Positions 1-10,628 of a stretch of 64,000 nucleotides of DNA are shown one piece after another (the stretch's first letter is position 1; each line of letters starts with the position of its first letter). Source of the DNA: a sulfur-oxidizing endosymbiont of Gigantopelta aegis (GTDB taxonomy: Bacteria; Pseudomonadota; Gammaproteobacteria; GRL18). The stretch lies in contig NZ_JAEHGE010000001.1 in assembly GCF_016097415.1 (NCBI RefSeq), positions 1,642,015 to 1,706,014 of the forward strand, written 5' to 3'. A model generated the notes under the pieces. The model was given only the letters and a program-made list of their open reading frames with translations, was not told the DNA's origin and did no database searches. The translations under genes were made by a program, and so were the position numbers.

Positions 1-763
1 TGCGACTGAGAATAGCAGGCTTATTATTTTTTAATGCGCTTTTATAAAGATAATATTCATCGGGATTCACCGAGCCTTGCACCACGGTTTCTCCCAGACC
101 ATAGGCGGCGGTAATAAATACCACCTCTTTGAAACCTGATTCGGTATCCAAAGTAAACATCACGCCACTGGCGCCGCGATCACTGCTGACCATTTGCTGA
201 ATGCCTGCAGAAAGAGCCACTTCGCTATGGGAAAAATTCTGATGAACACGATAGGCAATTGCACGGTCATTGTATAAAGAAGCATAGACTTCACGAATAT
301 AATGGAGCACTGCATCGATGCCACGAACGTTTAAATACGTTTCTTGTTGCCCAGCAAAAGAGGCATCTGGTAGATCTTCTGCTGTCGCTGAAGAGCGTAC
401 GGCAACGGAGAGTTGGTCATTATCCCAAGCGTTCATCTGCTCCCAGGCGGTTATGATGTCAGCTTGTAAATCTGCGGGTAGGGGCGCTTCAACTATCCAT
501 TGACGGATCATTGCCCCAGTTTTTTGCAAGCGTTCCACATCATCCACATCTAATTCATTGAGTATGGTCGTTATTTTTTGCTCTAGTGAATTGTGCTTGA
601 GAAAACGTCGAAAGGCTTCTGCTGTGGTGGCAAAGCCATCGGGAACACGAATGCCCATTTGACTGAGTTGACTGATCATTTCACCGAGCGAAGCATTTTT
701 GCCGCCCACTTGATCAACATCGGTATTTGCAAGCGCTTTAAACCAGATGATATTACTTGTCAT
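1..763 (-). CDS. ppsA: Phosphoenolpyruvate synthase, N-terminal part (runs off the window)
   Basis: The reverse strand from the ATG at 763 translates to an N-terminus containing [11 protein letters not shown] near residue 20 and [17 protein letters not shown] further on, which are hallmarks of the PEP synthase / PPDK ATP-binding domain. The enzyme makes PEP from pyruvate and ATP (giving AMP and phosphate) for gluconeogenesis. About 254 residues of the usual ~790 lie inside the window; the phosphohistidine and PEP-binding domains are beyond base 1. No frameshift is seen in the visible part. Distinction from pyruvate phosphate dikinase rests on the N-terminal motif wording, which fits PpsA better. 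Confidence 0.9.
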   Translation of the reverse strand, partial: MTSNIIWFKALANTDVDQVGGKNASLGEMISQLSQMGIRVPDGFATTAEAFRRFLKHNSLEQKITTILNELDVDDVERLQKTGAMIRQWIVEAPLPADLQADIITAWEQMNAWDNDQLSVAVRSSATAEDLPDASFAGQQETYLNVRGIDAVLHYIREVYASLYNDRAIAYRVHQNFSHSEVALSAGIQQMVSSDRGASGVMFTLDTESGFKEVVFITAAYGLGETVVQGSVNPDEYYLYKSALKNNKPAILSR

Positions 764-820
764 AAGGAGGTCTCTTTGTTGCTGTTCTAAGATATAATTT
801 TAGTATGGCACAGATTTTTG

Positions 821-1525
821 CTAATTCATTGAGGTAATTTCAGCTTCTGTTAAATAGCGCCATTCACCCTCACTCAATTGAGTATCTAAAGTAATTGCGC
901 CGATGCTGACACGGTGCAGTGCTTCAACATGATTACCCACGGCAGCAAACATACGTTTTACCTGATGGTAGCGTCCTTCTTGAATGCTTAATAGTACCTT
1001 TTGATTAGATTGTATAACAAGCTGTGCGGGTAAAGTTGCTTTGAATTCATTTTTGAGTAATAGACCTTTTTTAAAGCGTTCAATAATATCGCGGCTAAGA
1101 GCAGCATTAAGTGTTTCAGCTAAATCAACCTGATATGTTTTTTGGCAGTTTCTTTTCGGGGAAGTAATGCGATGTGACCATTGACCATCATCGGTGATTA
1201 GCACTAATCCAGTCGTGTCTACGTCCAAGCGCCCGACTATATGCAGGCGATCAGGTTTATCGATATCAATGAGATTTAAAACCGAAGGGTGTAGTTCATC
1301 TTGAGTCGAACAAATATAGCCCAAGGGCTTATTCAACATCAGATAGCGATGCCCCAAAGTGACTATCGGTTCACCACAATAAAGTACCTGATCACTCATT
1401 TTAACTTTAAATGCGGTGTTTTTTATGCACTCAAGATTAACCGAAATCTGACCTGATGAAATCGCTTTTTTCGCTAAAGAGCGACTCAGGTTAGTATTCT
1501 GACCAAGGTATTTATCGAGTCTCAT
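821..1525 (-). CDS. rsuA: 16S rRNA pseudouridine synthase, RsuA family
   Basis: A 234-residue protein with an N-terminal S4 RNA-binding domain (about residues 1-60, starting MRLDKYL) followed by the RsuA/RluB/E/F-type catalytic domain. The catalytic motif GRLDVDTTGL is at residues 98-107, with the nucleophilic aspartate at 101. The length matches RsuA (about 231), which makes pseudouridine 516 in 16S rRNA. The paralogues RluB, RluE and RluF have the same fold, so the exact target site is inferred from length and overall resemblance. It stands alone between ppsA and a small membrane protein. Confidence 0.85.
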   Translation of the reverse strand: MRLDKYLGQNTNLSRSLAKKAISSGQISVNLECIKNTAFKVKMSDQVLYCGEPIVTLGHRYLMLNKPLGYICSTQDELHPSVLNLIDIDKPDRLHIVGRLDVDTTGLVLITDDGQWSHRITSPKRNCQKTYQVDLAETLNAALSRDIIERFKKGLLLKNEFKATLPAQLVIQSNQKVLLSIQEGRYHQVKRMFAAVGNHVEALHRVSIGAITLDTQLSEGEWRYLTEAEITSMN

Positions 1526-1709
1526 GGGAATATTTAATATACAAAGTTTAACCTAAATTAATTAGTTGAGCTGATGATGAGAAGTACAACGATAGCCAGC
1601 TTGTTTTGAAATAACTTTAATAAATAGCTGTTGTAAGATAAAATTGCTAGCATAAAAATCATTATTTTAGGTTTAACTGACTCCTTAATCGAACAATAGC
1701 ATAGCAGAT

Positions 1710-1985
1710 ATGAAACAAACATTAAGAAAACTATTTTCATTTATTCTCAATTTTTTTGAAGCGGGTGATGATGAATTTGTTTATAAAAAATCACATCGCT
1801 ATATTTTGCTGTTTATTGGCTGTATGTTTACTGGCATGGCGGGTGCGGTTGTTTATGTCGCAAAGGATGTTGACCTGAGCTATTTATTTTCAGCGCTTAT
1901 CTTTGCTGCCATTGGCCTGACCAGTTTTCTGGTTGGTTTTTTGGGCAATGACCGAGCTGTAGCTAAAATATGGGGCTCTCGCTAA
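1710..1985 (+). CDS. Small two-helix membrane protein
   Basis: A 91-residue protein with a short amphipathic N-terminus, then two hydrophobic stretches at about residues 31-51 and 58-78, and a short polar tail. It ends four bases beyond the stop of the convergent hydrolase gene, so the two genes overlap tail to tail. I do not recognise a family. The gene has good local codon character and no better competitor on the other strand, so it is probably a real inner-membrane protein of unknown role. Confidence 0.6.
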   Translation: MKQTLRKLFSFILNFFEAGDDEFVYKKSHRYILLFIGCMFTGMAGAVVYVAKDVDLSYLFSALIFAAIGLTSFLVGFLGNDRAVAKIWGSR

Positions 1986-2614
1986 CGTAAGAAGGGGTTA
2001 GTCAGCGCTTCATCTTTTAAACTACTGCCAGGACCATGTCCCGGAACAAATTGATAATCATCAGGCAAGGCAAAGAGCTTGTTTTTGATTGATGCAATTA
2101 AATCATCATGGTTGCCACGGGGGAAATCCGTGCGACCAATTCCTTGTTTAAACAATACATCACCGACCCAGACTGTCTTAGACGCATGATGCACGATCAC
2201 TATGTGACCGGGCGTGTGTCCTGGTGTGTGTAAGATCTCAAAGGTTTCTTTGCCTAAAGTGAGCGTGTCCCCCTCATTGAGCCATTGATCAGGGGTAAAA
2301 TTCTTCACCTTTGGGAAGTTAAACATCTCACATTGCTGCTGCAGAATATCCAACCAGAAGAAATCATCTTTATGTGGGCCAATAATGGGAATTTTCTTGG
2401 AAGTAGCGATTTCTTCTGTTCCCCCGACATGATCAAGATGTCCATGTGTGAGCCAGATTTGCTTTAAGTCCAGGTTGTTTTTACTCATGGCCTCGTATAA
2501 GAGCGGCACATCACCACCGGGATCAATTAAAGCCGCCTCATTGCTTTGGTCACACCAGAGCAATGTACAATTTTGTTGATAGGCAGTAACGGGTATGATT
2601 TGGAACTTTAACAT
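1982..2614 (-). CDS. gloC: Metallo-beta-lactamase-fold hydrolase, YcbL/GloC type
   Basis: A 210-residue cytosolic metallo-hydrolase. The zinc-binding motif THGHLDH is at residues 56-62, followed by HTPGHTPGH, a GD near VWVGDVLF and a final PGHGPGS, which is the complete ligand set of the glyoxalase II-like subgroup. The short length without the C-terminal glyoxalase II helical domain fits YcbL/GloC (type II glyoxalase II acting on S-lactoylglutathione) rather than GloB. Substrate assignment is from family knowledge only. The gene lies just downstream of hrpB on the same strand, about 65 bases away. Confidence 0.8.
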   Translation of the reverse strand: MLKFQIIPVTAYQQNCTLLWCDQSNEAALIDPGGDVPLLYEAMSKNNLDLKQIWLTHGHLDHVGGTEEIATSKKIPIIGPHKDDFFWLDILQQQCEMFNFPKVKNFTPDQWLNEGDTLTLGKETFEILHTPGHTPGHIVIVHHASKTVWVGDVLFKQGIGRTDFPRGNHDDLIASIKNKLFALPDDYQFVPGHGPGSSLKDEALTNPFLR

Positions 2615-2679
2615 CAGGTTTTATTCGCCTTTGTTTTTAAATAACGGGTTTTAAATAGCAGGTTTTGAGCCACTGCTCT

Positions 2680-5316
2680 TTAGTGCTTGTGCTTTCGGGG
2701 CTTTACCCGATTAGTTGCCTGAGCTTGCAAGGGATCATCAGGCCAATAATGTTTTTTGTATTTACCGCGTAATTCTTTTTTCACCTCATTATAAGTGTTT
2801 TTCCAAAAGCTCGCTAGATCGTGTGTGACTTGCATGGGACGTCGTGCCGGGGAGAGCAAATGCAATAAGAGTGGAAAACTATTTTTTAAGATAGCAGGCG
2901 TGCTTTGCAGGCCAAATAACTCTTGTAGGCGCACCGCCAATACGGGAGCATCAGGATCACTATAATCAATATTAATTTGGGAGCCACTGGGTACAGATAT
3001 TTTTTCTGGTGCGAGTTCATTCAGCAATTGCATTGTGTTCCAGTCGATTTGACTGGATAAAATCGAGGTTAAATCTATGTGCTGTAATTTTTTAATACTA
3101 TTCTCATTATTTAAATGGCCTTGTAACCATTGTGCTAGATGATTAAGTAAATAGCTTTCAGAAAAGTCGGGCAATTCAATGGTAGATAATAATGTCTTAC
3201 TCTTGTCATTATGACTTTGCTGATGACGGACAAATTCAACGCGCTGTCTGAGGATATCAGCCTGTTTTGACCAAGGCAGGCAACTAAGACCAAGGCCTTT
3301 GATGCCTTGTAGTAGTGTTGACTGCATTTGCTCGACTTCAATAGAAGAGTCAAGTTGTTCTTTAAGTACCAAAGCCCCCAGCATGGACTTTTTAAGACAG
3401 GTGACTTTTTGCTCGGATTTGTCCCATGAAGCAATGCTACTTGTGTGTATCAAATCAGAAAAATAATGCTCTATCTGCGCTTGGCTAATACTGGCGGCAA
3501 GAAAAATACGTGCTTCTTTGGCTTGTTTATTCGTTTGTTCGTGTAAGCTTGGAATCACTAAAAAAGCTTCTCCTGATAATATTTCCTGTTGAGCGAAATA
3601 TGCCCCCTTACTATTGCTCAGTAAATAGCGTGGCTCTTGCTGCTTGCTAAAAGTGTTGCGTAATTTAGCGATTCTATCAGGATAGGCAAAGCCGAGTAAC
3701 ACACCGATCATTTCACTATCGGCATATTGTGCCGATGCATTAGCGCTTAAATCTTGGCTAAGGCTGGCTTGAGAGACCCGTTGCTGTAGCTCTTTTGCCG
3801 TTTTTAAGATCTGTCGGCATTGCTGTGGCTTTACTTTTGAGTGAGCAGATGATTGTGAACGATTTCCCGCCATTTGCTGCAAAATCGCGACACGTTGTGC
3901 GATGTCGGAAGATTTTGTATCGACTAGAAAGTCTTTTTCTGTGAGTAAGGCGACCAATAAACAGCCCAAGTGGACTAAATTAAACTGTCGGGCTGTTAAT
4001 AGCATATGTGCCAGACGCGGGTGGATACCTAAGCTGAGCATCGCCTGACCGTGTGGTGTGATTTGCCCGCTGGCACTGATGGCCTGTAAATTAAGCAATA
4101 AATCATGCGCCTGAGCAATAGCACCCGGTGGAGGGATATCCAGCCAGTTCAAATCATTAACATCCTGCACACCCCATTTTGCCAGTTCTAATAATACCGG
4201 GGCTAAATCGGAGCGTAAAATTTCAGCTTTTTGATATTTAGGCAAGCGCTTATGTTGCGCTTCACTCCAGAGTCTATAGCAGGTGCCTGGCCCCAGTCTG
4301 CCCGCACGGCCACTACGTTGTGCTGCTGAATCCTGAGCAATCATTGCAGTGTGCAGGGCATTCATGCCTGAACCGGGATTAAAAAAAGCTTCTTTTTGCA
4401 GACCTGAATCAATGACAACATTAATGCCTTCGATGGTTAAACTGGTTTCAGCGATATTGGTGGCGAGGACAATTTTTCTCTGCCCAGAAGGGGGTGGACT
4501 GATAGCCTGATCTTGTTGTTGTTTTGTTAAATCACCATAAAGGGGGCTGATATGAATATGCTTGTCTTCAGCGCTGAGTTCATGGTGCAAAGCTTGCTCT
4601 AATTGCTTAATTTCCCTGACTCCGGGGAGAAAAATCAAAATATTGCCCGTATGTTGTGCCAATGCTGCAATGGTTTGTTGGCTCAGTTGCGCAATGAGCT
4701 GAATATTCTTTTTATAGCGACTCAGCGGGGTTTGCTGAGCGGTAATATGCGCCTGATGAATGACATTAACCGGATAAGTCCGACCCTGACTACTGACCAA
4801 TGGTGCATTTAATAATTCAAGTAAAGCCTGAGTGTTGAGCGTCGCCGACATGACGAGGATTTTTAATTGCTCATTCAAATACTCCTGACTTTGCAGACAA
4901 AAGGCGAGTGAGAGATCCGCATGAATATTACGCTCATGGAATTCATCAAAAATAACCAGTGCAATGCCTTTTAGCTCCGGATCGGCTTGCAATTTACGGG
5001 TTAAAATTCCCTCCGTAACGACGAGAATTTTGGTTTTCTTACTGAAACAGCGATCTTGGCGAATTTGATAACCCACCGTTTCACCTACTTTTTCGCCTAG
5101 CAAATGAGCCATACGAGCTGCAGAACTGCGCGTAGCCAGACGGCGGGGTTCGAGCATAATAATCTGCTGATCCTTTAACCAGGGCTGATCTAATAAAGCC
5201 AAAGGCACTAGGGTTGTTTTACCCGCACCGGGAGGTGCTTGTAAAACAAGGCGATTGCTTTGTAAAAGGTGTTTTTGAATCTCTGGTATGACCTGAGTGA
5301 CGGGAAGTTTTGGCAT
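2680..5316 (-). CDS. hrpB: ATP-dependent RNA helicase HrpB
   Basis: An 878-residue DEAH-box helicase. Motif I GAGKTT is at residues 30-35, motif II DEFH at 124-127, SATLNTQ follows, and motif VI QRSGRAGRLGPG lies in the second RecA lobe. The C-terminal half contains the HrpB-specific region, ending in a basic tail (VKPRKHKH). HrpB is a widespread proteobacterial helicase of poorly defined role. DEFH instead of DEAH in motif II is common in HrpB. The gene starts with MPKLPVTQVIPEIQ, a typical HrpB N-terminus. Confidence 0.92.
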   Translation of the reverse strand: MPKLPVTQVIPEIQKHLLQSNRLVLQAPPGAGKTTLVPLALLDQPWLKDQQIIMLEPRRLATRSSAARMAHLLGEKVGETVGYQIRQDRCFSKKTKILVVTEGILTRKLQADPELKGIALVIFDEFHERNIHADLSLAFCLQSQEYLNEQLKILVMSATLNTQALLELLNAPLVSSQGRTYPVNVIHQAHITAQQTPLSRYKKNIQLIAQLSQQTIAALAQHTGNILIFLPGVREIKQLEQALHHELSAEDKHIHISPLYGDLTKQQQDQAISPPPSGQRKIVLATNIAETSLTIEGINVVIDSGLQKEAFFNPGSGMNALHTAMIAQDSAAQRSGRAGRLGPGTCYRLWSEAQHKRLPKYQKAEILRSDLAPVLLELAKWGVQDVNDLNWLDIPPPGAIAQAHDLLLNLQAISASGQITPHGQAMLSLGIHPRLAHMLLTARQFNLVHLGCLLVALLTEKDFLVDTKSSDIAQRVAILQQMAGNRSQSSAHSKVKPQQCRQILKTAKELQQRVSQASLSQDLSANASAQYADSEMIGVLLGFAYPDRIAKLRNTFSKQQEPRYLLSNSKGAYFAQQEILSGEAFLVIPSLHEQTNKQAKEARIFLAASISQAQIEHYFSDLIHTSSIASWDKSEQKVTCLKKSMLGALVLKEQLDSSIEVEQMQSTLLQGIKGLGLSCLPWSKQADILRQRVEFVRHQQSHNDKSKTLLSTIELPDFSESYLLNHLAQWLQGHLNNENSIKKLQHIDLTSILSSQIDWNTMQLLNELAPEKISVPSGSQINIDYSDPDAPVLAVRLQELFGLQSTPAILKNSFPLLLHLLSPARRPMQVTHDLASFWKNTYNEVKKELRGKYKKHYWPDDPLQAQATNRVKPRKHKH

Positions 5317-5408
5317 GGATACTATTATATCGAATTTTAATAACTATTCACTCTCGAAATTTTCAGTTAAAATAACTTCTTTTTAAATAAAATCAGAGAA
5401 GAATCACC

Positions 5409-5648
5409 ATGCAACTTGGCATAGAACTGGCGTTAATGGGAATTGGGACGGTATTTACTTTTTTAGTTCTACTGATTTTTGTTACCTCCATGATGTCCAA
5501 AGCAGTGACAGCCATGGAAAAGCGAACATCACCACCCGCTGTGACTATGGGTAAGCCTCTTGACGCAGGCACAGGGCAGAAACTCTCTGATGAAATGTTA
5601 GCCACTATAATCACTGCCGCCGTAAAACAGTATCGTGCGAAAGGCTAA
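5409..5648 (+). CDS. oadG: Oxaloacetate decarboxylase gamma chain
   Basis: A 79-residue protein with one N-terminal membrane helix (about residues 8-30, with the IGTVF and VTSMMS pattern typical of OadG) and a polar, proline-containing cytoplasmic tail. OadG anchors the biotin-carrying alpha chain to the membrane-bound beta chain and carries a zinc site in its tail. It is first in an oadGAB operon, 70 bases before oadA. A purine-rich AGAGAAG lies upstream of the ATG. Confidence 0.88.
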   Translation: MQLGIELALMGIGTVFTFLVLLIFVTSMMSKAVTAMEKRTSPPAVTMGKPLDAGTGQKLSDEMLATIITAAVKQYRAKG

Positions 5649-5718
5649 TGTTTAATATACCGGTCTTACTTGAGCGACTTAATTTTTTATCCAATAATAT
5701 GGCAATATGAAATAAAAT

Positions 5719-7494
5719 ATGAGTAAAAACAACCCACTAGGAATTACCGATGTCGTGCTACGTGATGCCCACCAATCCCTGTTGGCCACCCGAATGCGCA
5801 TTGATGATATGCTACCTATCGCTGAAAAGCTGGATCAAATTGGCTATTGGTCGGTTGAGTCTTGGGGCGGTGCGACATTTGACGCCTGTATTCGTTATCT
5901 GGGTGAAGATCCTTGGGAAAGAATTCGTAAAATTAAAGAAGTGATGCCCAATACCCCTCAGCAAATGCTTTTTCGTGGGCAAAATATTCTCGGCTATCGC
6001 CATTATGCTGATGATGTGGTGAAAACCTTTGTCGAACGTGCGGCAATTAATGGTGTCGATGTGTTTCGTGTCTTTGATGCGATGAATGACCCGCGTAACT
6101 TTGAAACAGCAATCAAGGCCGTTATAGATAATGGCAAACATGCTCAGGGCACGCTGTCTTATACTACCAGTCCGGTGCATACTTTAGATGTCTGGCTTAA
6201 TCTTGCACGGCAATTACAAAACATGGGTGCGCATTCGATTTGTATTAAGGATATGGCGGGCCTGCTGAAACCTTATGATGCCTTTGAATTAGTCTCACGA
6301 CTGAAAAAGGATCTGGATATTCCCATTCATCTGCATTGCCATGCTACCACTGGCCTGTCTACAGCTACCTTGCTTAAAGCCATAGAAGCCGGTATTGATA
6401 ATGTTGATACGGCTATTTCTTCCATGAGTGCAACCTATGGCCACTCGGCCACGGAAACAGTTGTGGCGATGCTAGAAGGTCAAGAGCGAGACACTGGACT
6501 GAAACTTACCCAATTAGAAGAAGTGGCTTCTTATTTTCGTACCATACGCAAAAAATATGCAAAATTTGAAGGGGCGCTTAAAGGCATTGATGCGCGTATT
6601 TTAGTCGCTCAAGTGCCCGGTGGTATGCTCACCAATATGGAAAATCAATTACGCGAGCAGGGCGCTGAAGACAAGATGGATCAAGTCTTGAAAGAAATCC
6701 CCCGGGTGCGTAAAGAACTGGGTTATATTCCCTTGGTCACACCCACCTCACAAATTGTTGGCACTCAGGCCGTGCTCAACGTGCTGTCAGGTGAACGTTA
6801 TAAAACCGTCACTAAAGAAACCACCGGCATCCTTAAAGGTGAATACGGTGCTGCGCCTGCAAAGTTAGATGCAGATTTACAAACTAAAATCCTAAAGGGT
6901 GAAAAAGTCATTACTTGTAGACCGGCTGATAATATTGAGCCGGAAATAGATTCCTTAAGTCAGGAGCTTAGAGATATCGCTTCGAAGCAAGAGCTCAAAC
7001 TGGCGGCCAATGAAATTGATGATATTTTGACTTACGCTTTATTCCCACAAGTTGCTCTTAAATTTTTTGAGAATCGTAATAATCCAGATGCTTTTGAGCC
7101 TGCTCCTATGGCTATTAATACAGAGGATAATGGCAATAATACTTATACTGTTAGCGTTGACGGGAAAAATTATGTCGTTGAAGTCAATGAAGGTGGCGAT
7201 ATCACCAAAGGGCCTGTGGCTTCAGGCGTAGCCACTACCAATGCCCCTCAGGAAACAGTTATTGCAAATGGTGGCGGTGAACCTATTCCTGCGCCATTAA
7301 GTGGCCAGATTTTCAAAGTACCCGTGACTCAGGGGCAGCAGGTGGCCGAAGGTGATGTCATTATTATTCTGGAAGCCATGAAAATGGAAACTGAAATTCG
7401 TGCCAGCAAGTCCGGACAAATCACCGAATTATGCGTTAAAGAAGGTGATAATGTGAACGTTGGTGATTCTTTAGTTAAAATGGCTTATCAATAA
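5719..7494 (+). CDS. oadA: Oxaloacetate decarboxylase alpha chain (biotin carrier)
   Basis: A 591-residue soluble subunit with an HMGL-like carboxyltransferase domain at the N-terminus ([12 protein letters not shown] near residue 17; [10 protein letters not shown] in the barrel), a conserved PYC_OADA middle domain, an alanine/glycine-rich linker, and a C-terminal biotinyl domain with EAMKMET, the biotinylated lysine being about residue 555. It transfers the carboxyl group of oxaloacetate to biotin. oadB follows with no spacer, so the subunits should be translationally coupled. Confidence 0.95.
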   Translation: MSKNNPLGITDVVLRDAHQSLLATRMRIDDMLPIAEKLDQIGYWSVESWGGATFDACIRYLGEDPWERIRKIKEVMPNTPQQMLFRGQNILGYRHYADDVVKTFVERAAINGVDVFRVFDAMNDPRNFETAIKAVIDNGKHAQGTLSYTTSPVHTLDVWLNLARQLQNMGAHSICIKDMAGLLKPYDAFELVSRLKKDLDIPIHLHCHATTGLSTATLLKAIEAGIDNVDTAISSMSATYGHSATETVVAMLEGQERDTGLKLTQLEEVASYFRTIRKKYAKFEGALKGIDARILVAQVPGGMLTNMENQLREQGAEDKMDQVLKEIPRVRKELGYIPLVTPTSQIVGTQAVLNVLSGERYKTVTKETTGILKGEYGAAPAKLDADLQTKILKGEKVITCRPADNIEPEIDSLSQELRDIASKQELKLAANEIDDILTYALFPQVALKFFENRNNPDAFEPAPMAINTEDNGNNTYTVSVDGKNYVVEVNEGGDITKGPVASGVATTNAPQETVIANGGGEPIPAPLSGQIFKVPVTQGQQVAEGDVIIILEAMKMETEIRASKSGQITELCVKEGDNVNVGDSLVKMAYQ

Positions 7495-8919
7495 ATGGAT
7501 AATTTAATACGAATTTGGGAAAGCTCAGGACTTTATAATATGACCATCGGGCAGGCATTTATGATTGCTGTCGGGTTATTATTATTGTTTTTGGCGATTA
7601 ATAAAAAGTTTGAACCGCTATTACTAGTCCCTATTGGCTTTGGTGCGATTTTATCCAATATTCCAATGGCAGGTTTGTCAGAGTCCGCTTCATTTCAGGC
7701 CTATAATAAAGCCCTGACGTATGAAGAACTTGTACTTGATGACTATCTTGAGGATAGGCTTGAAGGCAATGAAGTGGCGAATATTAGTCGCTATATCGAT
7801 TTGCCTCTGAGCGTTCAAAACGAGAATAATTTTAAATCGGCAGAATTATCACGCAATATTCGCTCAGCCATGGGCGATAGTTTGGCTGTGTGTGAAAACG
7901 GCCTCTTGTGTAAAGAGGCCTATTATGAAGTTAAACATAATGATGTAAAAAAAGCCTTTGAATTGGATGAAGTGGCTCGTCAATTCAGCTTTGCTGACGG
8001 TATATTGTATTTATTTTATTCCATCGGCCTTGCTAGTGGTGTGTTCCCCTTGCTGATCTTTATGGGCGTGGGTGCGATGACTGACTTTGGCCCCTTATTA
8101 GCCAATCCAAAAACCTTATTATTAGGTGCCGCCGCTCAGGTAGGTATTTTTGTGACCCTATTAGGTGCGTTGGCATTAGGCTTTACTGGGGGAGAGGCCG
8201 CAGCAATTGCAATTATTGGTGGTGCAGATGGCCCCACCGCTATTTATGTGACCGCCAAATTAGCGCCCGACTTATTAGGTGCTATTGCGGTGGCAGCCTA
8301 TTCCTACATGGCTCTGGTGCCATTGATACAACCGCCGATTATGCGCTTCTTAACGACGGAAGAAGAACGCAAACGCAGCATGACCCAACTACGTCATGTA
8401 TCACCCACCGAAAAAATTATTTTCCCCGTACTCTTATTGCTTTTAGTCGGACTTGTTTTGCCGGAAGCAACACCCTTATTAGGTATGTTTTGTTTTGGTA
8501 CGCTGATGCGTGAATGTGGAGTGGTGGATCGTTTGAGTCAAACCACTCAAAATGCCATGATTAATATGGTAACCATTTTTCTTGGTCTTTCCGTGGGTTC
8601 AAAACTACAGGCGGGGCAGTTTCTGCAAATTGATACTCTGAAAATTTTACTTTTAGGCGTGATTGCCTTTGCTATCGGTACGGCCTGTGGCGTGTTAATG
8701 GCGAAGCTCATGCACAAGTTTACCAAAGAAAATATTAATCCTCTGATTGGTTCTGCCGGTGTTTCTGCTGTGCCAATGGCTGCCCGAGTGTCTAATAAAG
8801 TGGGACTTGAAGCGAATCCGCATAACTTCTTATTAATGCATGCCATGGGCCCTAATGTGGCCGGTGTGATTGGCTCAGCTGTGGCAGCCGGAGTGTTATT
8901 AAAATACTTTGGCTCTTGA
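7495..8919 (+). CDS. oadB: Oxaloacetate decarboxylase beta chain, sodium pump
   Basis: A 474-residue polytopic membrane protein containing the invariant [46 protein letters not shown] and [19 protein letters not shown] blocks of the OadB family. It decarboxylates carboxybiotin and exports sodium. The start codon directly follows the oadA stop. The segment from about residue 64 to 168, before the first conserved block, is longer and more polar than in familiar OadB proteins and includes two cysteines (CENGLLC); this region is variable in the family. Confidence 0.95.
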   Translation: MDNLIRIWESSGLYNMTIGQAFMIAVGLLLLFLAINKKFEPLLLVPIGFGAILSNIPMAGLSESASFQAYNKALTYEELVLDDYLEDRLEGNEVANISRYIDLPLSVQNENNFKSAELSRNIRSAMGDSLAVCENGLLCKEAYYEVKHNDVKKAFELDEVARQFSFADGILYLFYSIGLASGVFPLLIFMGVGAMTDFGPLLANPKTLLLGAAAQVGIFVTLLGALALGFTGGEAAAIAIIGGADGPTAIYVTAKLAPDLLGAIAVAAYSYMALVPLIQPPIMRFLTTEEERKRSMTQLRHVSPTEKIIFPVLLLLLVGLVLPEATPLLGMFCFGTLMRECGVVDRLSQTTQNAMINMVTIFLGLSVGSKLQAGQFLQIDTLKILLLGVIAFAIGTACGVLMAKLMHKFTKENINPLIGSAGVSAVPMAARVSNKVGLEANPHNFLLMHAMGPNVAGVIGSAVAAGVLLKYFGS

Positions 8920-9070
8920 ACGCCTAAATAGGTAAGGTTTCACTGAAATAGCGTTAAAGACTTGTTTTTTATGAGGTTAAAGTTAAGGCTAATAGCTATC
9001 GACATTGGGGGTGAATCTCTTTATAGTAGACTCCGTTTGCATAATATCCCAGTAATTTAGGAGGGTACTC

Positions 9071-10537
9071 ATGAGTACTTCGAGTTTGAGAGCTAATTTT
9101 CTCTCATTCAGTGGTAGAGCCAAGATCTTACATACGACCTGGTTTGCTTTTTTTGTCACCTTCCTTGTCTGGTTTAACCACGCCCCCTTATTAGGACTCA
9201 TTCAGGAAACCATGGGTCTCAGCGATCAGCAAATAAAAACGCTGTTGATCTTAAATGTTGCCCTGACTATTCCTGCCCGCATTATTACCGGTATGCTGGT
9301 TGATGTCTATGGCCCGCGCCGTACCTATTCAGCCATGTTGCTGGCAACCGCTGGTTTATGTTTCTTCTTTGCTGTGGCACAAACCTTTGAAGCCTTAGCT
9401 TTGGCACGTTTTTTAATGGGCTTTGTGGGGGCTGGTTTCGTCATTGGCATCCGTATGATCAGTGAATGGTATCCGCACCAACAATTAGGCTTGGCAGAGG
9501 GCATTTACAAGGGAATGGGTAATGTGGGTTCAGCAGTTGCTGCAATCACATTGCCTACTCTGGCGCTGCTCTTTGGTGGTGATGATGGCTGGCGTTATGC
9601 CATGGGTGTTACCGGCGTAATTGCTTTTGTTTATGCCTTTATTTACTACCTGTCGGTGTCCGACACCCCTGTTGGTTCTACCTATTTCAAACCCAATAAA
9701 TCCGGCGGTCTGGAAGTGACCAGTACCCGTGATTTCTTCTTCTATTTGTTGATGAACATCCCCATGTATGGTGCAATGGCGGTTCTGACCTGGAAAGTGA
9801 CCCTCTTAGGTTTATTAAATGACTATGCTGCTGATGCTATTTATGTTTCTTTAGTCGCACTTTATTTGTTTCAAGTCAGCCAAATCTACAAGGTGAATAA
9901 AGAAGTTTTTCATAAACCGGTTGATGAGATTTTAAAATACAACTTCAAACAGGTTGCCATTTTAAGTATTGCCTATGCGGTGACTTTTGGTTCTGAACTG
10001 GCGGTGGTTTCGATGTTGCCCTTATTCTTTAAAGACGTATTTTTAATACCGGCTGCTTTGGCCGGTATTTTTGGAGCCAGTTTTGCCGTAATTGATGTCT
10101 TGTCCTGTCCATCGGGTGGCTGGATGAGTGATAAATTTGGTCGTAAAAAGTCCTTAATACTCATGCTTGCTGGCGCCTCTCTGGGTTTCTTTGCCATGTC
10201 ACAAATCACCGGAGAATGGCCCATCGCTCTGGCAGTTGCAGTCATCATGGTCAGTTCCTTCTTCCTTGGCTCAGCCGCAGGCTGTGTGTTTGCCATAGTG
10301 CCGATGATTCGTCGTAGGTTAACCGGACAAATTGCCGGTATGGTAGGTGCCTATGGTAATATCGGTGCAGTACTCTTTTTAACCGTCTTTTCCTTTGTCA
10401 GTCCTTCGGTTTTCTTTATTACCATTGCCGGAGGCATTGCCGTTGCGGCTGTTGCTTCCTTATTCCTGGATGAACCTAAAGGTTCAATGGCAGAAGTCAT
10501 GCCCGATGGTACTGTTCAGATCATTGATGTCCATTAA
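9071..10537 (+). CDS. narK: Nitrate/nitrite transporter, NarK (NNP/MFS) family
   Basis: A 488-residue major facilitator with about 12 predicted helices. The segments GAGFVIGIRMISEWYP and GMGNVGSAVAA in the first half and FFLGSAAGCVFAIVPM in the second half correspond to the nitrate-signature regions of NarK/NasA proteins, and the MFS loop GMLVDVYGPRRTY is present. The ATG at 9071 is preceded by a strong AGGAGGG site. It is a single-gene unit. Whether it imports nitrate, exports nitrite or exchanges them is not visible; no nitrate reductase genes are in the window. Confidence 0.85.
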   Translation: MSTSSLRANFLSFSGRAKILHTTWFAFFVTFLVWFNHAPLLGLIQETMGLSDQQIKTLLILNVALTIPARIITGMLVDVYGPRRTYSAMLLATAGLCFFFAVAQTFEALALARFLMGFVGAGFVIGIRMISEWYPHQQLGLAEGIYKGMGNVGSAVAAITLPTLALLFGGDDGWRYAMGVTGVIAFVYAFIYYLSVSDTPVGSTYFKPNKSGGLEVTSTRDFFFYLLMNIPMYGAMAVLTWKVTLLGLLNDYAADAIYVSLVALYLFQVSQIYKVNKEVFHKPVDEILKYNFKQVAILSIAYAVTFGSELAVVSMLPLFFKDVFLIPAALAGIFGASFAVIDVLSCPSGGWMSDKFGRKKSLILMLAGASLGFFAMSQITGEWPIALAVAVIMVSSFFLGSAAGCVFAIVPMIRRRLTGQIAGMVGAYGNIGAVLFLTVFSFVSPSVFFITIAGGIAVAAVASLFLDEPKGSMAEVMPDGTVQIIDVH

Positions 10538-10570
10538 CAAGATAAGCAGTCAATTTTTGAAAGTACAAAT

Positions 10571-10620
10571 TTGACACCCACTACAGATACTGCCAGAATA
10601 CCTAACAACTGTTAGTTAGG
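10571..10620 (+). promoter_or_regulatory. Promoter and palindromic operator of the TetR-efflux operon
   Basis: TTGACA at 10571-10576 and CAGAAT at 10594-10599 are separated by exactly 17 bases, a good sigma-70 promoter. Directly downstream, 10601-10620 reads CCTAACAACTGTTAGTTAGG, with nested inverted repeats (CCTAAC/GTTAGG outside and TAACA/TGTTA inside). This spans the expected transcription start, the usual place for autorepression by a TetR protein. Assignment to the adjacent regulator is inferred. Confidence 0.65.
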
Positions 10621-10628
10621 TGAAAGCA

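Noticed and set aside
1558-1740. 60-codon reverse frame
   Set aside because: Overlaps the start of the better-supported small membrane protein gene and lies in AT-rich promoter sequence; no ribosome site.
5812-6180. 122-codon reverse frame inside oadA
   Set aside because: Antisense shadow of a strongly conserved gene with no protein-like features.
8547-10296. Reverse frames of 99 and 107 codons inside oadB and the nitrate transporter
   Set aside because: Antisense shadows of hydrophobic coding sequence.
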